Shown here piece after piece: positions 33,330 to 44,400 of a stretch of 64,000 nt of DNA. The notes beneath the pieces are model-generated. The model did no database searches, was not told where the DNA came from, and saw only the letters and a program-made list of their open reading frames with translations. Origin of the DNA: Lutibacter sp. B1 (GTDB taxonomy: Bacteria; Bacteroidota; Bacteroidia; Flavobacteriales; Flavobacteriaceae); NCBI RefSeq assembly GCF_012524075.1, contig NZ_JAAZUI010000008.1, positions 62,001-126,000 of the forward strand. Reading direction: 5' to 3'. Made by a program: the position numbers and the translations under genes. How positions within the stretch are numbered: position 1 is the stretch's first letter; every line of letters starts with the position of its first letter.

Positions 33330-34559
33330 ATGATTAATCAAGATATTCATAAAAACACGTATAATCAACGAAATATTAAATGGCTTACATACTTAATGTT
33401 CATGATGTTTGCCATGACAACTGATGCTGTTGGAGTTATTATTCCAGAAGTAATGGGAAAATTCAATTTATCCATGACAGCAGCAGGTCTTTTACACTAT
33501 GGTCCAATGACAGCGATTGCTTTAGCAGGTATTTTTCTTGGGTTTTTAGCAGATAAATTAGGGAGAAAAAAAACGATTGTTATAGGTCTCACCATATTTG
33601 TTATTAGTTCTTATTTGTTTCTTATAGGAAATACTTTTGGGTTCTTTCTACTTCTCTTAATAATTTCAGGAGTTGCAATTGGTATTTTTAAAACAGGAGC
33701 ATTAGCATTAATTGGAGATATGTCAAGGTCTACCAATGAACATACATCAACAATGAATATTGTTGAAGGTTTTTTTGGTGTAGGTGCTATTATTGGACCA
33801 TTTTTAGTAAGCTATTTTTTGTCTCAAAATGTAGATTGGAAGTGGCTTTACATAGTGGCAGCAACATTGTGTGTGGTTTTAATAATAATGGCTTTATTGG
33901 CAAAATATCCGGAAACCAAGAAAACTACTGAAGAACCAATTAATGTAAAACGAACATTAAAAATGGTTAAAGATCCATATGCATTGGGGTTTTCAATGGG
34001 TGCTTTTCTATACGTATCAATAGAGGCCGCTATTTATGTATGGATGCCAACATTAATTGCAGATTATGACGGAAGTTTTATGTTTATAGCAATTTATGCT
34101 TTGCCTATATTTTTTATTTTAAGAGCTGGAGGAAGATTTTTTGGGGCTTGGTTATTAGCTAATCTTAATTGGACGGTTGTATTAACTATATCAAGTTTAT
34201 TAATTTTCTTATGTTATGCTTTTAGTTTTTTAAATGATACAGCTACTGTAATTTTATTACCGCTTTCGGGTTTATTTATGTCGGTAATTTATCCGACAAT
34301 AAATTCAAAAGGGATAAGTTGTTTTCCAAAATCAAGCCACGGTTCAGTTGCTGGAATAATTTTATTTTTCACATCAGCAGGAGCTGCTATAGGACCTTTA
34401 TTAATGGGAGTTATTAGCGATTTATTTGATTCTCAAGCAAAATATGGTTTTATATTTGCAACTGTATTGGCAGGTTTATTATTTATAGGATTTCTTTTGA
34501 ATATGATATTTAAACCAACAAAAAAACGTTTGGAATTATTAAATAAAAGTGAGTATTAA
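33330..34559 (+). CDS. MFS sugar permease of the sucrose locus
   Basis: A 409-residue major-facilitator protein with about 12 transmembrane segments. The loop 2-3 motif is GFLADKLGRKKTIVIG (residues about 72-87), the standard MFS signature. It starts 7 bases after the sucrose phosphorylase gene and precedes the fructokinase by 20 bases. It presumably carries sucrose (or fructose) across the inner membrane after uptake by the TonB-dependent receptor. The specificity is inferred from context alone. Confidence 0.88.
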   Translation: MINQDIHKNTYNQRNIKWLTYLMFMMFAMTTDAVGVIIPEVMGKFNLSMTAAGLLHYGPMTAIALAGIFLGFLADKLGRKKTIVIGLTIFVISSYLFLIGNTFGFFLLLLIISGVAIGIFKTGALALIGDMSRSTNEHTSTMNIVEGFFGVGAIIGPFLVSYFLSQNVDWKWLYIVAATLCVVLIIMALLAKYPETKKTTEEPINVKRTLKMVKDPYALGFSMGAFLYVSIEAAIYVWMPTLIADYDGSFMFIAIYALPIFFILRAGGRFFGAWLLANLNWTVVLTISSLLIFLCYAFSFLNDTATVILLPLSGLFMSVIYPTINSKGISCFPKSSHGSVAGIILFFTSAGAAIGPLLMGVISDLFDSQAKYGFIFATVLAGLLFIGFLLNMIFKPTKKRLELLNKSEY

Positions 34560-34579
34560 AAGAGCAAATAAAAATTATT

Positions 34580-35437
34580 ATGATAAGAAAGAAGTTTAAT
34601 GTTGTTGGAATTGGAGAATTACTTTGGGATGTATTGCCTGATAGTAAAGAGTTAGGAGGAGCTCCTGCAAATTTCACATATCATGCTAATTATTTGGGAG
34701 CAAACTCTACTATTATTAGTGCTGTGGGTGATGATGAACTAGGTGAAGAGATTCTTTTACTTTTAAAAGAGAGAAATTTAAAATATACAATTAACATAGT
34801 TGAATATCCTACAGGTGAGGTTTCTGTACAACTTGATAATGGAATTCCAAATTATGTTATTCATGAAAATGTAGCGTGGGATTTTATAAAACTTAAAAAA
34901 GAGGCAATTTCTATTTTAAAAAAAGCTGATGCTATTTGTTTTGGAACGCTATCACAACGTTCAAAAGAATCTTTTAAAACAATTCAAAAGGCTTTGAATT
35001 TAGTTCCTGCTACTGCATTAAAAATTTTTGATGTTAATTTTAGGCAATCATATTACAGTAAAAACATTATCGAAAATTCTTTAAAATATGCTAATGTCTT
35101 AAAGCTTAATGATGAGGAACTTATAATTTTAAGTAATATGTTTAATTTACCAAACAGTCAGGATGAAGCTTGTAAAAAATTATTCAATCAGTTTGATTTG
35201 AAATTGTTGGCATTAACTATTGGGTCAAAGGGTAGTGTTCTGTTTAATCAAAAAGAAATATCCAGATATTCTGTTCCAAAAGTAGTAGTCGTTGATACTA
35301 TTGGAGCTGGAGATTCTTTTACTGCTGCATTGGTAGTGGGAATGCTAAAGGGAAAATCTTTAGAGCAAATTCATAAAGATGCAAATGAACATGCTGCTAA
35401 AGTTTGTATGTATAGAGGAGCTACCCCTACATTTTAA
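34580..35437 (+). CDS. PfkB-family fructokinase
   Basis: A 285-residue sugar kinase. The N-terminal motif GELLWDVLPDSKELGGAPANF has the substrate-binding Gly-Gly-Ala-Pro-Asn block typical of fructokinases. The C-terminal signature VVDTIGAGDSFTAALVVG contains the catalytic Asp of the PfkB family. It is expected to phosphorylate the fructose released by sucrose phosphorylase, so the locus converts sucrose to glucose 1-phosphate and fructose 6-phosphate. It is the last gene of the operon; no clear hairpin terminator follows. Confidence 0.9.
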   Translation: MIRKKFNVVGIGELLWDVLPDSKELGGAPANFTYHANYLGANSTIISAVGDDELGEEILLLLKERNLKYTINIVEYPTGEVSVQLDNGIPNYVIHENVAWDFIKLKKEAISILKKADAICFGTLSQRSKESFKTIQKALNLVPATALKIFDVNFRQSYYSKNIIENSLKYANVLKLNDEELIILSNMFNLPNSQDEACKKLFNQFDLKLLALTIGSKGSVLFNQKEISRYSVPKVVVVDTIGAGDSFTAALVVGMLKGKSLEQIHKDANEHAAKVCMYRGATPTF

Positions 35438-35555
35438 TTTTAGAATAATAATTCTCTCATTATCATTCAATAAATCAATAATCCATCTTAAGTTAGAAAG
35501 GTTACAAAGCGCAATATTTCAAATGAATAAAAGACTAATTAATCATTTTTTGCTT

Positions 35556-35563
35556 TATCTTTG
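35556..35563 (+). promoter_or_regulatory. TANNTTTG element for the malic enzyme gene
   Basis: TATCTTTG is a full match to the -7 element, 25 bases before the ATG at 35589. No convincing -33 TTTG was seen. Confidence 0.6.
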
Positions 35564-35588
35564 TTAGTTCATACAAAATACTGTTTTC

Positions 35589-37868
35589 ATGAGAGATTCA
35601 AGAAAAAAGAGTGAGGCTTTATTATACCACTCAACACCTACTCCAGGGAAAATTAAAGTAGTACCTACAAAAAAACATTCAACACAACGCGATTTATCAT
35701 TAGCCTATTCGCCGGGTGTTGCAGAACCGTGTTTAGAAATTGAAAAAAATCCTGATGATGTATATAAATACACTGCTAAAGGGAATTTAGTTGCAGTAAT
35801 TTCTAACGGAACAGCTGTTTTAGGATTGGGAGATATTGGACCTTTAGCAGGAAAGCCTGTTATGGAAGGGAAAGGACTTCTTTTTAAAATATTTGCTGAT
35901 ATTGATGTTTTTGATATTGAAGTAGATACAAAAGATGTAGAAAAGTTTATAGAAACAGTTAAAAATATAGCACCAACTTTTGGAGGTATTAATTTAGAAG
36001 ATATTAAAGCACCTGAAGCATTCGAGATTGAGCGTAGGTTGAAAGAAGAATTAGATATTCCTGTAATGCACGATGATCAGCATGGTACTGCAATAATATC
36101 GGCAGCCGCACTAAAAAACGCACTTGAAATTACAGGAAAAGATATTACAAAAGTTAAAATTGTGGTAAATGGAGCCGGTGCGGCAGCAATTTCTTGTACT
36201 CGTTTGTATTTAGCACTTGGAGCAAAAAGAGAAAATGTTGTTATGTGCGATAGTAAAGGTGTAATTAGAAAAGATATTGAAAACTTGTCACCACAAAAAG
36301 CTGAATTTGCAACATCAAGAGATATCAGAACTTTAGCTGAAGCAATTATTGATGCAGATGTATTTATTGGCTTGTCGGTTGCTGATGTTTTTACACCAAA
36401 AATGTTATTAGCAATGGCTAAAGACCCAATTGTTTTTGCTATGGCAAATCCAAATCCTGAAATTGCTTATGATGTTGCCATTAAAACAAGAAAAGATGTA
36501 ATTATGGCAACGGGTCGTTCCGATCATCCTAATCAGGTAAATAACGTGTTAGGGTTCCCATTTATTTTTAGAGGAGCGTTAGATGTAAGAGCTTCTAAAA
36601 TTAATGAAGAAATGAAGGTGGCAGCTGTACATGCTTTGGCAAATTTAGCTAAAGAGCCTGTACCTGAGCAAGTTAATATAACGTATGGTGAAACAAATAT
36701 TCAATTCGGAAAAGACTATATAATTCCTAAACCATTCGACCACAGATTAATTACTGAAGTTCCGCCGGCAGTTGCAAAAGCCGCTATAGAATCTGGAGTT
36801 GCGAAAGAACCTATTACCGATTGGGAGGCATATAAAGAAATTTTAGCCGAGCGTTTAGGTACAGGAAGCAAATTAATGCGTATGCTTATGACTAGAGCAA
36901 AAACTGATTTAAAAACAATTGTTTTTGCTGAAGCCGATCATTTAAATGTATTAAAAGCTGCCCAAATTATTTATGATGATGGAATTGGGAAACCAATTTT
37001 ATTAGGAAATAAAAAGATTATAAAAGAATTAATGGAGGAAATCCATTTTGATGCAGATGTAACTATTATTGATCCTCATTCCGAAGAGGAAGCTGAAAGA
37101 AGAAAAAGATTTGCACATTTGTATTGGGAGAAAAGACAACGTCACGGATTAACATTACTGGACGCTCAAAAATTGATGAAAGAGCGCAATTATTTTGCCG
37201 CTATGATGTTAAATGTCAATGAAGCAGATTCTTTGGTAACAGGATATTCAAGAAATTATCCTGCGGTTGTAAAACCAATGATTGAGTTAATAGGTACTCA
37301 AAGAGGTGTTGATAGAATTGCTGCTACCAGCATTATGTTAACCAAAAGAGGCCCAATGTTTTTCTCAGATACTGCAATAAATATCAATCCATCAGCAAAA
37401 GAATTAGCTAATATTGCATATATGACAAATATTGGAATTAAAATGTTTGGTTTTGAACCAAACATAGCAATGTTATCATTTTCAAATTTTGGATCTTCAA
37501 AATCAGATGAAGCTAATAAAGTTTCAGAAGCTGTAGAGATATTGCATAAAAAACATCCAAAAATAAATGTAGATGGTGAACTGCAAGCCGATTTTGCATT
37601 GAATCCTATAATGCTAAAAGAAAAATTCCCATTTTCTAAATTAGTTGATAAAAAAGTAAACGGTTTAATTTTTCCAGATTTACAATCAGCAAATATTGGG
37701 TATAAATTAATGAAAGAATTCAACAGTATTGATACTATTGGCCCTATAATAATGGGACTTAAAAAGCCTGTTCACATTATTCAGCTTGGAGCAAGTGTAG
37801 ACGAAATTGTTAATACAGCTTGTGTTACACTTGTACATGCTCAAGAACAAAGTAAAAATAAACAATAA
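35589..37868 (+). CDS. maeB: NADP-dependent malic enzyme with phosphotransacetylase-like C-terminal domain
   Basis: A 759-residue protein. The first 430 residues are the malic enzyme, oxidatively decarboxylating malate to pyruvate: YSPGVAEPCLEIEKNPDDVY, then the metal site in MHDDQHGTAIISAAALKNAL and the Rossmann loop VVNGAGAAAISCTRLYLALG. Residues about 435-759 resemble phosphotransacetylase (LNPIMLKEKFPFSKLVDKKV, FPDLQSANIGYKLM) and in MaeB proteins act as a regulatory domain, probably for acetyl-CoA. Length is normal for MaeB. It is followed at 42 bases by ruvA, which has its own promoter element. Confidence 0.95.
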   Translation: MRDSRKKSEALLYHSTPTPGKIKVVPTKKHSTQRDLSLAYSPGVAEPCLEIEKNPDDVYKYTAKGNLVAVISNGTAVLGLGDIGPLAGKPVMEGKGLLFKIFADIDVFDIEVDTKDVEKFIETVKNIAPTFGGINLEDIKAPEAFEIERRLKEELDIPVMHDDQHGTAIISAAALKNALEITGKDITKVKIVVNGAGAAAISCTRLYLALGAKRENVVMCDSKGVIRKDIENLSPQKAEFATSRDIRTLAEAIIDADVFIGLSVADVFTPKMLLAMAKDPIVFAMANPNPEIAYDVAIKTRKDVIMATGRSDHPNQVNNVLGFPFIFRGALDVRASKINEEMKVAAVHALANLAKEPVPEQVNITYGETNIQFGKDYIIPKPFDHRLITEVPPAVAKAAIESGVAKEPITDWEAYKEILAERLGTGSKLMRMLMTRAKTDLKTIVFAEADHLNVLKAAQIIYDDGIGKPILLGNKKIIKELMEEIHFDADVTIIDPHSEEEAERRKRFAHLYWEKRQRHGLTLLDAQKLMKERNYFAAMMLNVNEADSLVTGYSRNYPAVVKPMIELIGTQRGVDRIAATSIMLTKRGPMFFSDTAININPSAKELANIAYMTNIGIKMFGFEPNIAMLSFSNFGSSKSDEANKVSEAVEILHKKHPKINVDGELQADFALNPIMLKEKFPFSKLVDKKVNGLIFPDLQSANIGYKLMKEFNSIDTIGPIIMGLKKPVHIIQLGASVDEIVNTACVTLVHAQEQSKNKQ

Positions 37869-37874
37869 TTTTAT

Positions 37875-37882
37875 TACATTTG
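37875..37882 (+). promoter_or_regulatory. TANNTTTG element for ruvA-sprA
   Basis: TACATTTG is a full match lying 27 bases before ruvA. It would start a transcript that probably includes ruvA, sprA, gcvH and the VanZ-like gene, since gaps after it are short. Confidence 0.6.
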
Positions 37883-37909
37883 GAGCATAAGAAATAAGAA
37901 AGCTGTAAT

Positions 37910-38491
37910 ATGATTACTCACATAAAAGGCAAATTGGTAGAGAAAAACCCTACCTATGCTGTTATTGAAACAAACGGAGTAGGATATTGGTTAAACATTT
38001 CATTAAACACATATACTCAGTTGCCAGACACTGAGGCAGTGATGCTATATACTCATTTACTGGTTAGGGAAGATTCAAATACTTTGTATGGTTTTATTGA
38101 TAAAATTGAAAGAGAAATATTCAGATTACTAATTTCGGTATCAGGAGTTGGTCCCAGTATAGCTCGCACAATGTTATCTTCTATGACAACTGATGAAATT
38201 CAATCAGCAATAGCTTCAGGAAATGTAGGTGTAATTCAATCTGTTAAAGGCATAGGTGTTAAAACTGCTCAACGGGTGTTAGTAGATTTGAAAGATAAAA
38301 TTGATAAAACCTATAATATTGGTGAAGTTTCTTCAACAGAAAACAATACGAATAAAAATGAAGCGTTATCTGCTTTAGAAGTATTAGGTTTTGCCAGCAA
38401 ACAATCAGAAAAAGTATTAGATAAAATTTTATTAGAAGATAAAACCTTAAGTGTAGAAGTTTTAATAAAAAAAGCGCTAAAAAATTTATAG
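37910..38491 (+). CDS. ruvA: Holliday junction branch migration protein RuvA
   Basis: A 193-residue RuvA that binds Holliday junctions and recruits RuvB. The N-terminal OB-fold begins MITHIKGKLVEKNPTYAVIE. Two helix-hairpin-helix motifs follow (LLISVSGVGPSIARTMLSSM and IQSVKGIGVKTAQRVLVDLK), and the C-terminal RuvB-binding domain includes ALSALEVLGFASKQSEKVL. Length and domain order are normal. It is separated from sprA by only 3 bases, a gene order also found in other flavobacteria. Confidence 0.97.
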   Translation: MITHIKGKLVEKNPTYAVIETNGVGYWLNISLNTYTQLPDTEAVMLYTHLLVREDSNTLYGFIDKIEREIFRLLISVSGVGPSIARTMLSSMTTDEIQSAIASGNVGVIQSVKGIGVKTAQRVLVDLKDKIDKTYNIGEVSSTENNTNKNEALSALEVLGFASKQSEKVLDKILLEDKTLSVEVLIKKALKNL

Positions 38492-38494
38492 GAT

Positions 38495-41400
38495 TTGAAA
38501 AAATTACAATTTATAATTAAAACCCATTTTTTATTTTTTTTATTGTTGTTTTTTCATTCAGCAGTAAAAGCACAAGCAATTCCAAACACTAATTTAAAAG
38601 ATACAACTAAAGTAGAAGTTTCAAAAGATACTTTAAAATATCCTTTTAAAAGTGATGAAGTGGGTAGTTTATTTTTGAATAATCCTTCTGAAACAGAAAT
38701 AATTTACGATACTGAGTTAAAAAAATATGTAATAATTGAAAAAATAGGTGATTATTACATTAAGCATCCTATCTATATGTCTCAGGAAGAGTACAAAAAG
38801 TATAAGCAACAAAAAGATATACTTAAGTACTATAAAGATAAAATAAGTGCAACAAACAGTAAAAAGAAAGGAAGTGCAGAAGCTCAAAAAAACTTACTGC
38901 CTACGTATTATGTAAATTCTGATTTTTTTGAATCTGTTTTTGGAGGAAATACTATTGAAGTAAATCCTCAAGGTTCGGTGTTGGTAAAAATGGGTATTTT
39001 ATATCAAAAAGTAGATAACCCACAATTATCAGAACGAAATAGAAGCAGTTTTACGTTTGATTTCGATCAGGAAATAAGTGCCAGTATACAGGCAAAAGTA
39101 GGAACACGATTAAAAGTAGGCGCTCAATACGATACACAATCAACGTTTAATTTCCAAAATCAAATAAAATTAGAATATACACCTAATGAAGATGATATTT
39201 TACAAAAAGTAGAAGTAGGTAATGTAAGTATGCCTTTAAAAAACTCCTTAATTGTAGGTGCTCAAAGTTTATTTGGTGTTAAAACTCAACTAAAATTTGG
39301 AAATACAACTGTTACAGGTGTTTTTGCAGAACAAAAATCGCAAACACGTTCTGTAGCTGCGCAAGGAGGTTCTACAATTCAGGAATTTGAACTTCAAACA
39401 ACTGATTATGATGAGAACAGACACTTCTTTTTATCACAATATTTTAAAGATGCTTATAACAATGCTTTAAAAGACTATCCGCTAATTAATAGTCCGGTAA
39501 ATATTACTAAGATTGAAGTTTGGGTTACTAATAGAAATGCAACAACTACAGATATTAGAAATATTGTTGCTTTAGCCGATATTGCAGAAGGAGATCCAAA
39601 TAATATTGGACCTGCAAATGTAACACCAACTCCCGGAGCATTTTACCCGGAAAATGAAGCCAATAATATTTCGCAAATTTTAACTACAACAAATCCTGTT
39701 AGAAAAATAGCTACAGTTGGAGATGGATTGGCTCCATATAGTATGCAACAAGGGCGTGATTATTCAGTTTTAGAAAATGCAATTAAACTGAATCCGGATG
39801 AATATAGAATTCACCCTCAGTTAGGATATATTTCATTAAACAGAAGGTTGGCTGATTCTGATGTGTTGGCAGTAGCTTTTGAATATACTATAAGTGGAGA
39901 CTCTAAAGTTTACAAAGTAGGTGAATTTACAAGTGATGGAATTGTTTCTCCAGACAATATTGTTGTTAAATTATTGAGAAGTGAAATTATAAGTACCGAA
40001 ATTCCTATGTGGGAACTAATGATGAAGAATATCTATTCATTACAAACCTACAGAATGCAGCAAGATGGTTTTAGGCTAGAACTTTTATATGCTGATGATG
40101 CTACAGGTGTTTCAATAAATGTATTACAAAATGCTCAAACAAGTGGAGTTTCGGACAGAACTTTATTGAATTTGTTTGATATTGATAGGCTAGATCAAAA
40201 TCAATTTTATACACCGGAAGGCGATGGCTATTTTGATTATGTTGAAGGATCTACTGTTAACTCTGAAAAAGGATATATTATTTTCCCAACAGTTGAACCT
40301 TTTGGTAAAGATTTAGAATCAAAACTTACCAATTCAAATGATGCCAATTACGTGTTTAATGAGCTTTATGAAATGACTCAATCTGAAGCAAAAAACAACT
40401 TTCAGCAAAAAGATAAATATTTAATTAAAGGATATCATAAATCAGAAAGTGCCAATGGTATTCCTTTAGGGGCTTTTAATGTTCCACAAGGCTCTGTAAG
40501 AGTTACTTCTGGAGGAAGAGAACTTGTAGAAGGTGTAGATTATGTGGTTGATTATCAAATGGGACGAGTTCAAATAGTAAACCCTAGTTTAGAGGCTTCA
40601 AATGCACCAATAGAAGTTTCAGTTGAAAATAATGCGGCATTTAACTTACAAACTAAACGATTTTTAGGTATTGATATTGAGCATAAATTTTCGGATAAAT
40701 TTATGGCAGGTGCTACAATTTTAAATTTAAATGAAAAACCAATAACTCAAAAAGCATTATTTGGACAAGAACCTATAAATAATACAATTTTCGGTTTAAA
40801 TGCAAGTTATGGAACTGAGGTGCCAAAATTTACAAAATGGGTAAACTATTTACCAAATATTGATACCGATGTTGAATCTAATTTTTCAATTAGAGGAGAT
40901 TTTGCCTATTTAAAACCGGGTTCACCAAAAAGAATTGAGCAAGACGGCGAAGCAACTTCTTATGTTGATGATTTTGAAGGGTCGCAAATTCCTTTAGAAA
41001 TAAAATCAATTCAGCAATGGCATTTAGCAAGTACACCACAATATCAAACACAATTTGATTTTAATGGAAATGCATCCGATTTATCTTATGGATATAAAAG
41101 AGCAAAATTAGCTTGGTATATAATCGATCCTCTTTTTTACGGCGGGTCGTCACTAAAACCGGGAAGTATTGATAATGATGAGCTTTCACGTGCAGAGGTT
41201 AGAAGAGTTAGGTATGAAGAATTATTTCCGGAGCAAGATTTAGACTTAACTCAATCTACAATTGTTAGAACATTGGATTTGGCTTATTTTCCGAGTGAAA
41301 GAGGTAGTTATAATTTTGACACAAATAATGTAGGAGCTGATGGTAAGTTTACCAATCCTGAAGATAGGTGGGCAGGTATAACAAGAGCTTTAACAACTAC

Positions 41401-44400
41401 CAATTTTGAACAATCTAACGTAGAATACATACAGTTTTGGTTAATGGATCCGTACGATCATTATTCAATTACACAAGAAGAAGGTTTACCTGCAGGGATT
41501 AATCCGAACGATCCTTCAAATCAAGTAGGAGAATTATATTTTAACTTAGGGAATATTTCTGAAGATGTTTTAAAAGATGGTAGAAAAATGTATGAAAACG
41601 GATTGCCTGAAAATCCGTTAAGTACTAATAATACTGATGAAACCATTTGGGGTAAAATACCAACAAACCAATCCTTATTGTATGCTTTTAGTGATAGTGA
41701 TAATGAAAGATTAAGCCAAGATGTTGGTTTTGACGGATTGAATGATGAAGAAGAGATTGTTAAGTTTGGATCAAATTTTGGACCGGATCCGGCGAATGAT
41801 AACTATATGTATTTTAGAAGTTCAGAATATGATGATACCGAAGCTTCAATAATTACACGATATAAAAAGTTCAATAATACTCAAGGTAACTCTCCAACAA
41901 ATAATCTTTCACCTCAAGGCTATCCAACAGCAGCAACTTCATATCCTGATACAGAAGATATCAATAAAGATCAAACAATGAATTCTGTTGAAAGCTATTA
42001 TCAATATAAAGTATCGTTGAATAAAAACGATTTGGTTGTTGGTCAAAACAATATAGTTGATGAAAAAAATGTAAAAGTAGAATTGGCTGATGGAAGTGAA
42101 AAAGAATTCAGATGGTTGCAATTTAGAATTCAGGTAAGTACGCCCGATGAAGTAGTTAATGATATTACAGGATTTAATTCCATTCGATTTATGCGAATGT
42201 TTTTAACCAAATTCAAAATGCCAATTGTATTGCGTATGGGAGAATTGCAATTGGTTCGTGGAGATTGGAGAAGATACACTAAAACACTTGAAGCAGACAA
42301 TACACAACCTCAGGATTTAACCAATGCTCAATTACAAAATTTTGAAGTAGGAGTAGTTAATATACAAGAAAATGAAGATAGAACTCCTATACCTTACGTT
42401 TTACCTCCGGGAATTAAAAGAGAAATTTTAAGAGGCAGCACAACTTTACAAAAACAAAATGAGCAATCCGTTTCATTAAAAGTAACAGATTTAGAACCGG
42501 AAGAAACCAGAGCAATATTTAAAAACGTAAAAGTAGATCTTAGAATGTATAAGCGTTTAAGATTGTTTTTACATGCCGAAGGAGTTCAAACCAAAACTCA
42601 AGTTCAAAATAATGAACTAAAAGCGGTAATAAGGTTGGGCAGCGATTTAAATGATAACTATTATCAAATAGAAAAATTACTTACAATTTCCGATTATGGA
42701 GCTACAACACCATTAGAAATTTGGCCTGAAGAAAACAATTTAGATGCTTTTTTAGAAAATTTGGGAAAACTTAAATTATTAAGATTTAAAGAAGGTATTG
42801 CTCCAAACATATTATATCCGGCAATTGATGCGCCATCTCCAATAGAAGGATTAGAAGGTTATGAGATAAGAGTTAAGGGAAATCCAAATTTAGCCAATAT
42901 AAAAACCATAATGCTTGGGGTTAATAATGTTTCAAACAATAACCAAAGTGCAGAAGTTTGGTTTAATGAAATGCGTGTTTCAGAATTTGATAATGAAGGA
43001 GGTTGGGCAGCAATTGTAAGTGCCGATGCAAATTTTGCCGATTTTGCCGATGTAGCTATAACAGGAAGAATGGAAACTGAAGGATTTGGAGGTATAGAGC
43101 AACGAGTTAATGAACGCAGTCAGGAAGATACAAAGTTATACGATTTTGTAACAAACGTAAATATTGGAAAACTTTTACCAAAAGATTGGGGAATTCAATT
43201 ACCGCTAAATTATAGTATTGCCGAAGAATTTAGAGATCCAAAATACGATCCTCAATACCAAGATGTACTTTTTGATGATGCAAAAGATATTAACCCTAAT
43301 AGCGATAAAGCAAGAGATTATACAAAACGTAGAAGTATAAGCTTTATAAATGTTAGAAAAGAAATAAACCCAAATGCAACAAATAAGCAGCATTTTTACA
43401 GTGTTGAAAATCTATCTGTTTCTTACGCTTTTAGTGAAACATATCATAGAGATTATAATGTTCAAAAATATGTTGATCAGAATGTAAGGGCTTCAGCAAA
43501 TTATAATTATAGCTTTGAGCCAAAAACAATTGAACCTTTTAAAAACTGGGAATCATTAAATAGTAAATATCTTAAATTCATTAAAGATTTTAATGTGAAT
43601 CTTTTGCCTTCTACAGTTTCAGTAAATTCAAATATAATTAGACGTTATAACGAGCAGTTATCAAGGAGTTTAATAGAAGGTTTGCCTGAGCTTCCAACTT
43701 TAAAACAGCGACATTTTATGTTTAATTGGGATTATAATATTGGGTATAATTTAACAAAATCATTACAATTTAATTTTAGAGCAGCAAATAATTATATTTA
43801 TGATGATTTTGATGCTAGTGATGATATTGAGTTGTTCGATAATTTCTTTACTGTTGGAAGACCGGATCATTATCATCAAACATTAAATGGAACGTATAAA
43901 TTACCTTTAGATAAACTGCCATATCTTAATTTTTTGAAGGCCGATTATACTTATACAGCAGATTTTGATTGGCAAGCATCATCTCAATCTTATGTAGAAA
44001 GTGTTGGAAACGTTATTCAAAATGCAAATACACATACTTTTGGTACCGATATCGATTTTAATAAGTTTTATAAAATTATTGGTGCAGACAAATTATTTAG
44101 TGCTAAAAAAATAATTCCGTCTAAAAAGGATCCGAAATTACCTGTAGCACCTAAAACAGTTGCTGCTAAAAAGAATAAAAGTATTGGTTATAAAATTGGT
44201 AAAGGATTTTATAATGTAGTAACATCAATAAAAAAAGCACGTATCAATTACTCTGAAAATAATGGTACATTTTTACCTGGGTATGTTCCTGAAATAGGAT
44301 TTTTAGGAAGAGATAATTATAGTGGTGGTTTGGCTCCAACTTTTGGATTTGTATTTGGAAGCCAGATTGATATCAGACAAAAAGCTGTTGAAAAAGGATG

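Noticed and set aside
35379-35567. A 62-codon frame overlapping the end of the fructokinase gene
   Set aside because: It overlaps the kinase in another frame, has no recognisable domain or signal, and overlaps the malic enzyme promoter.
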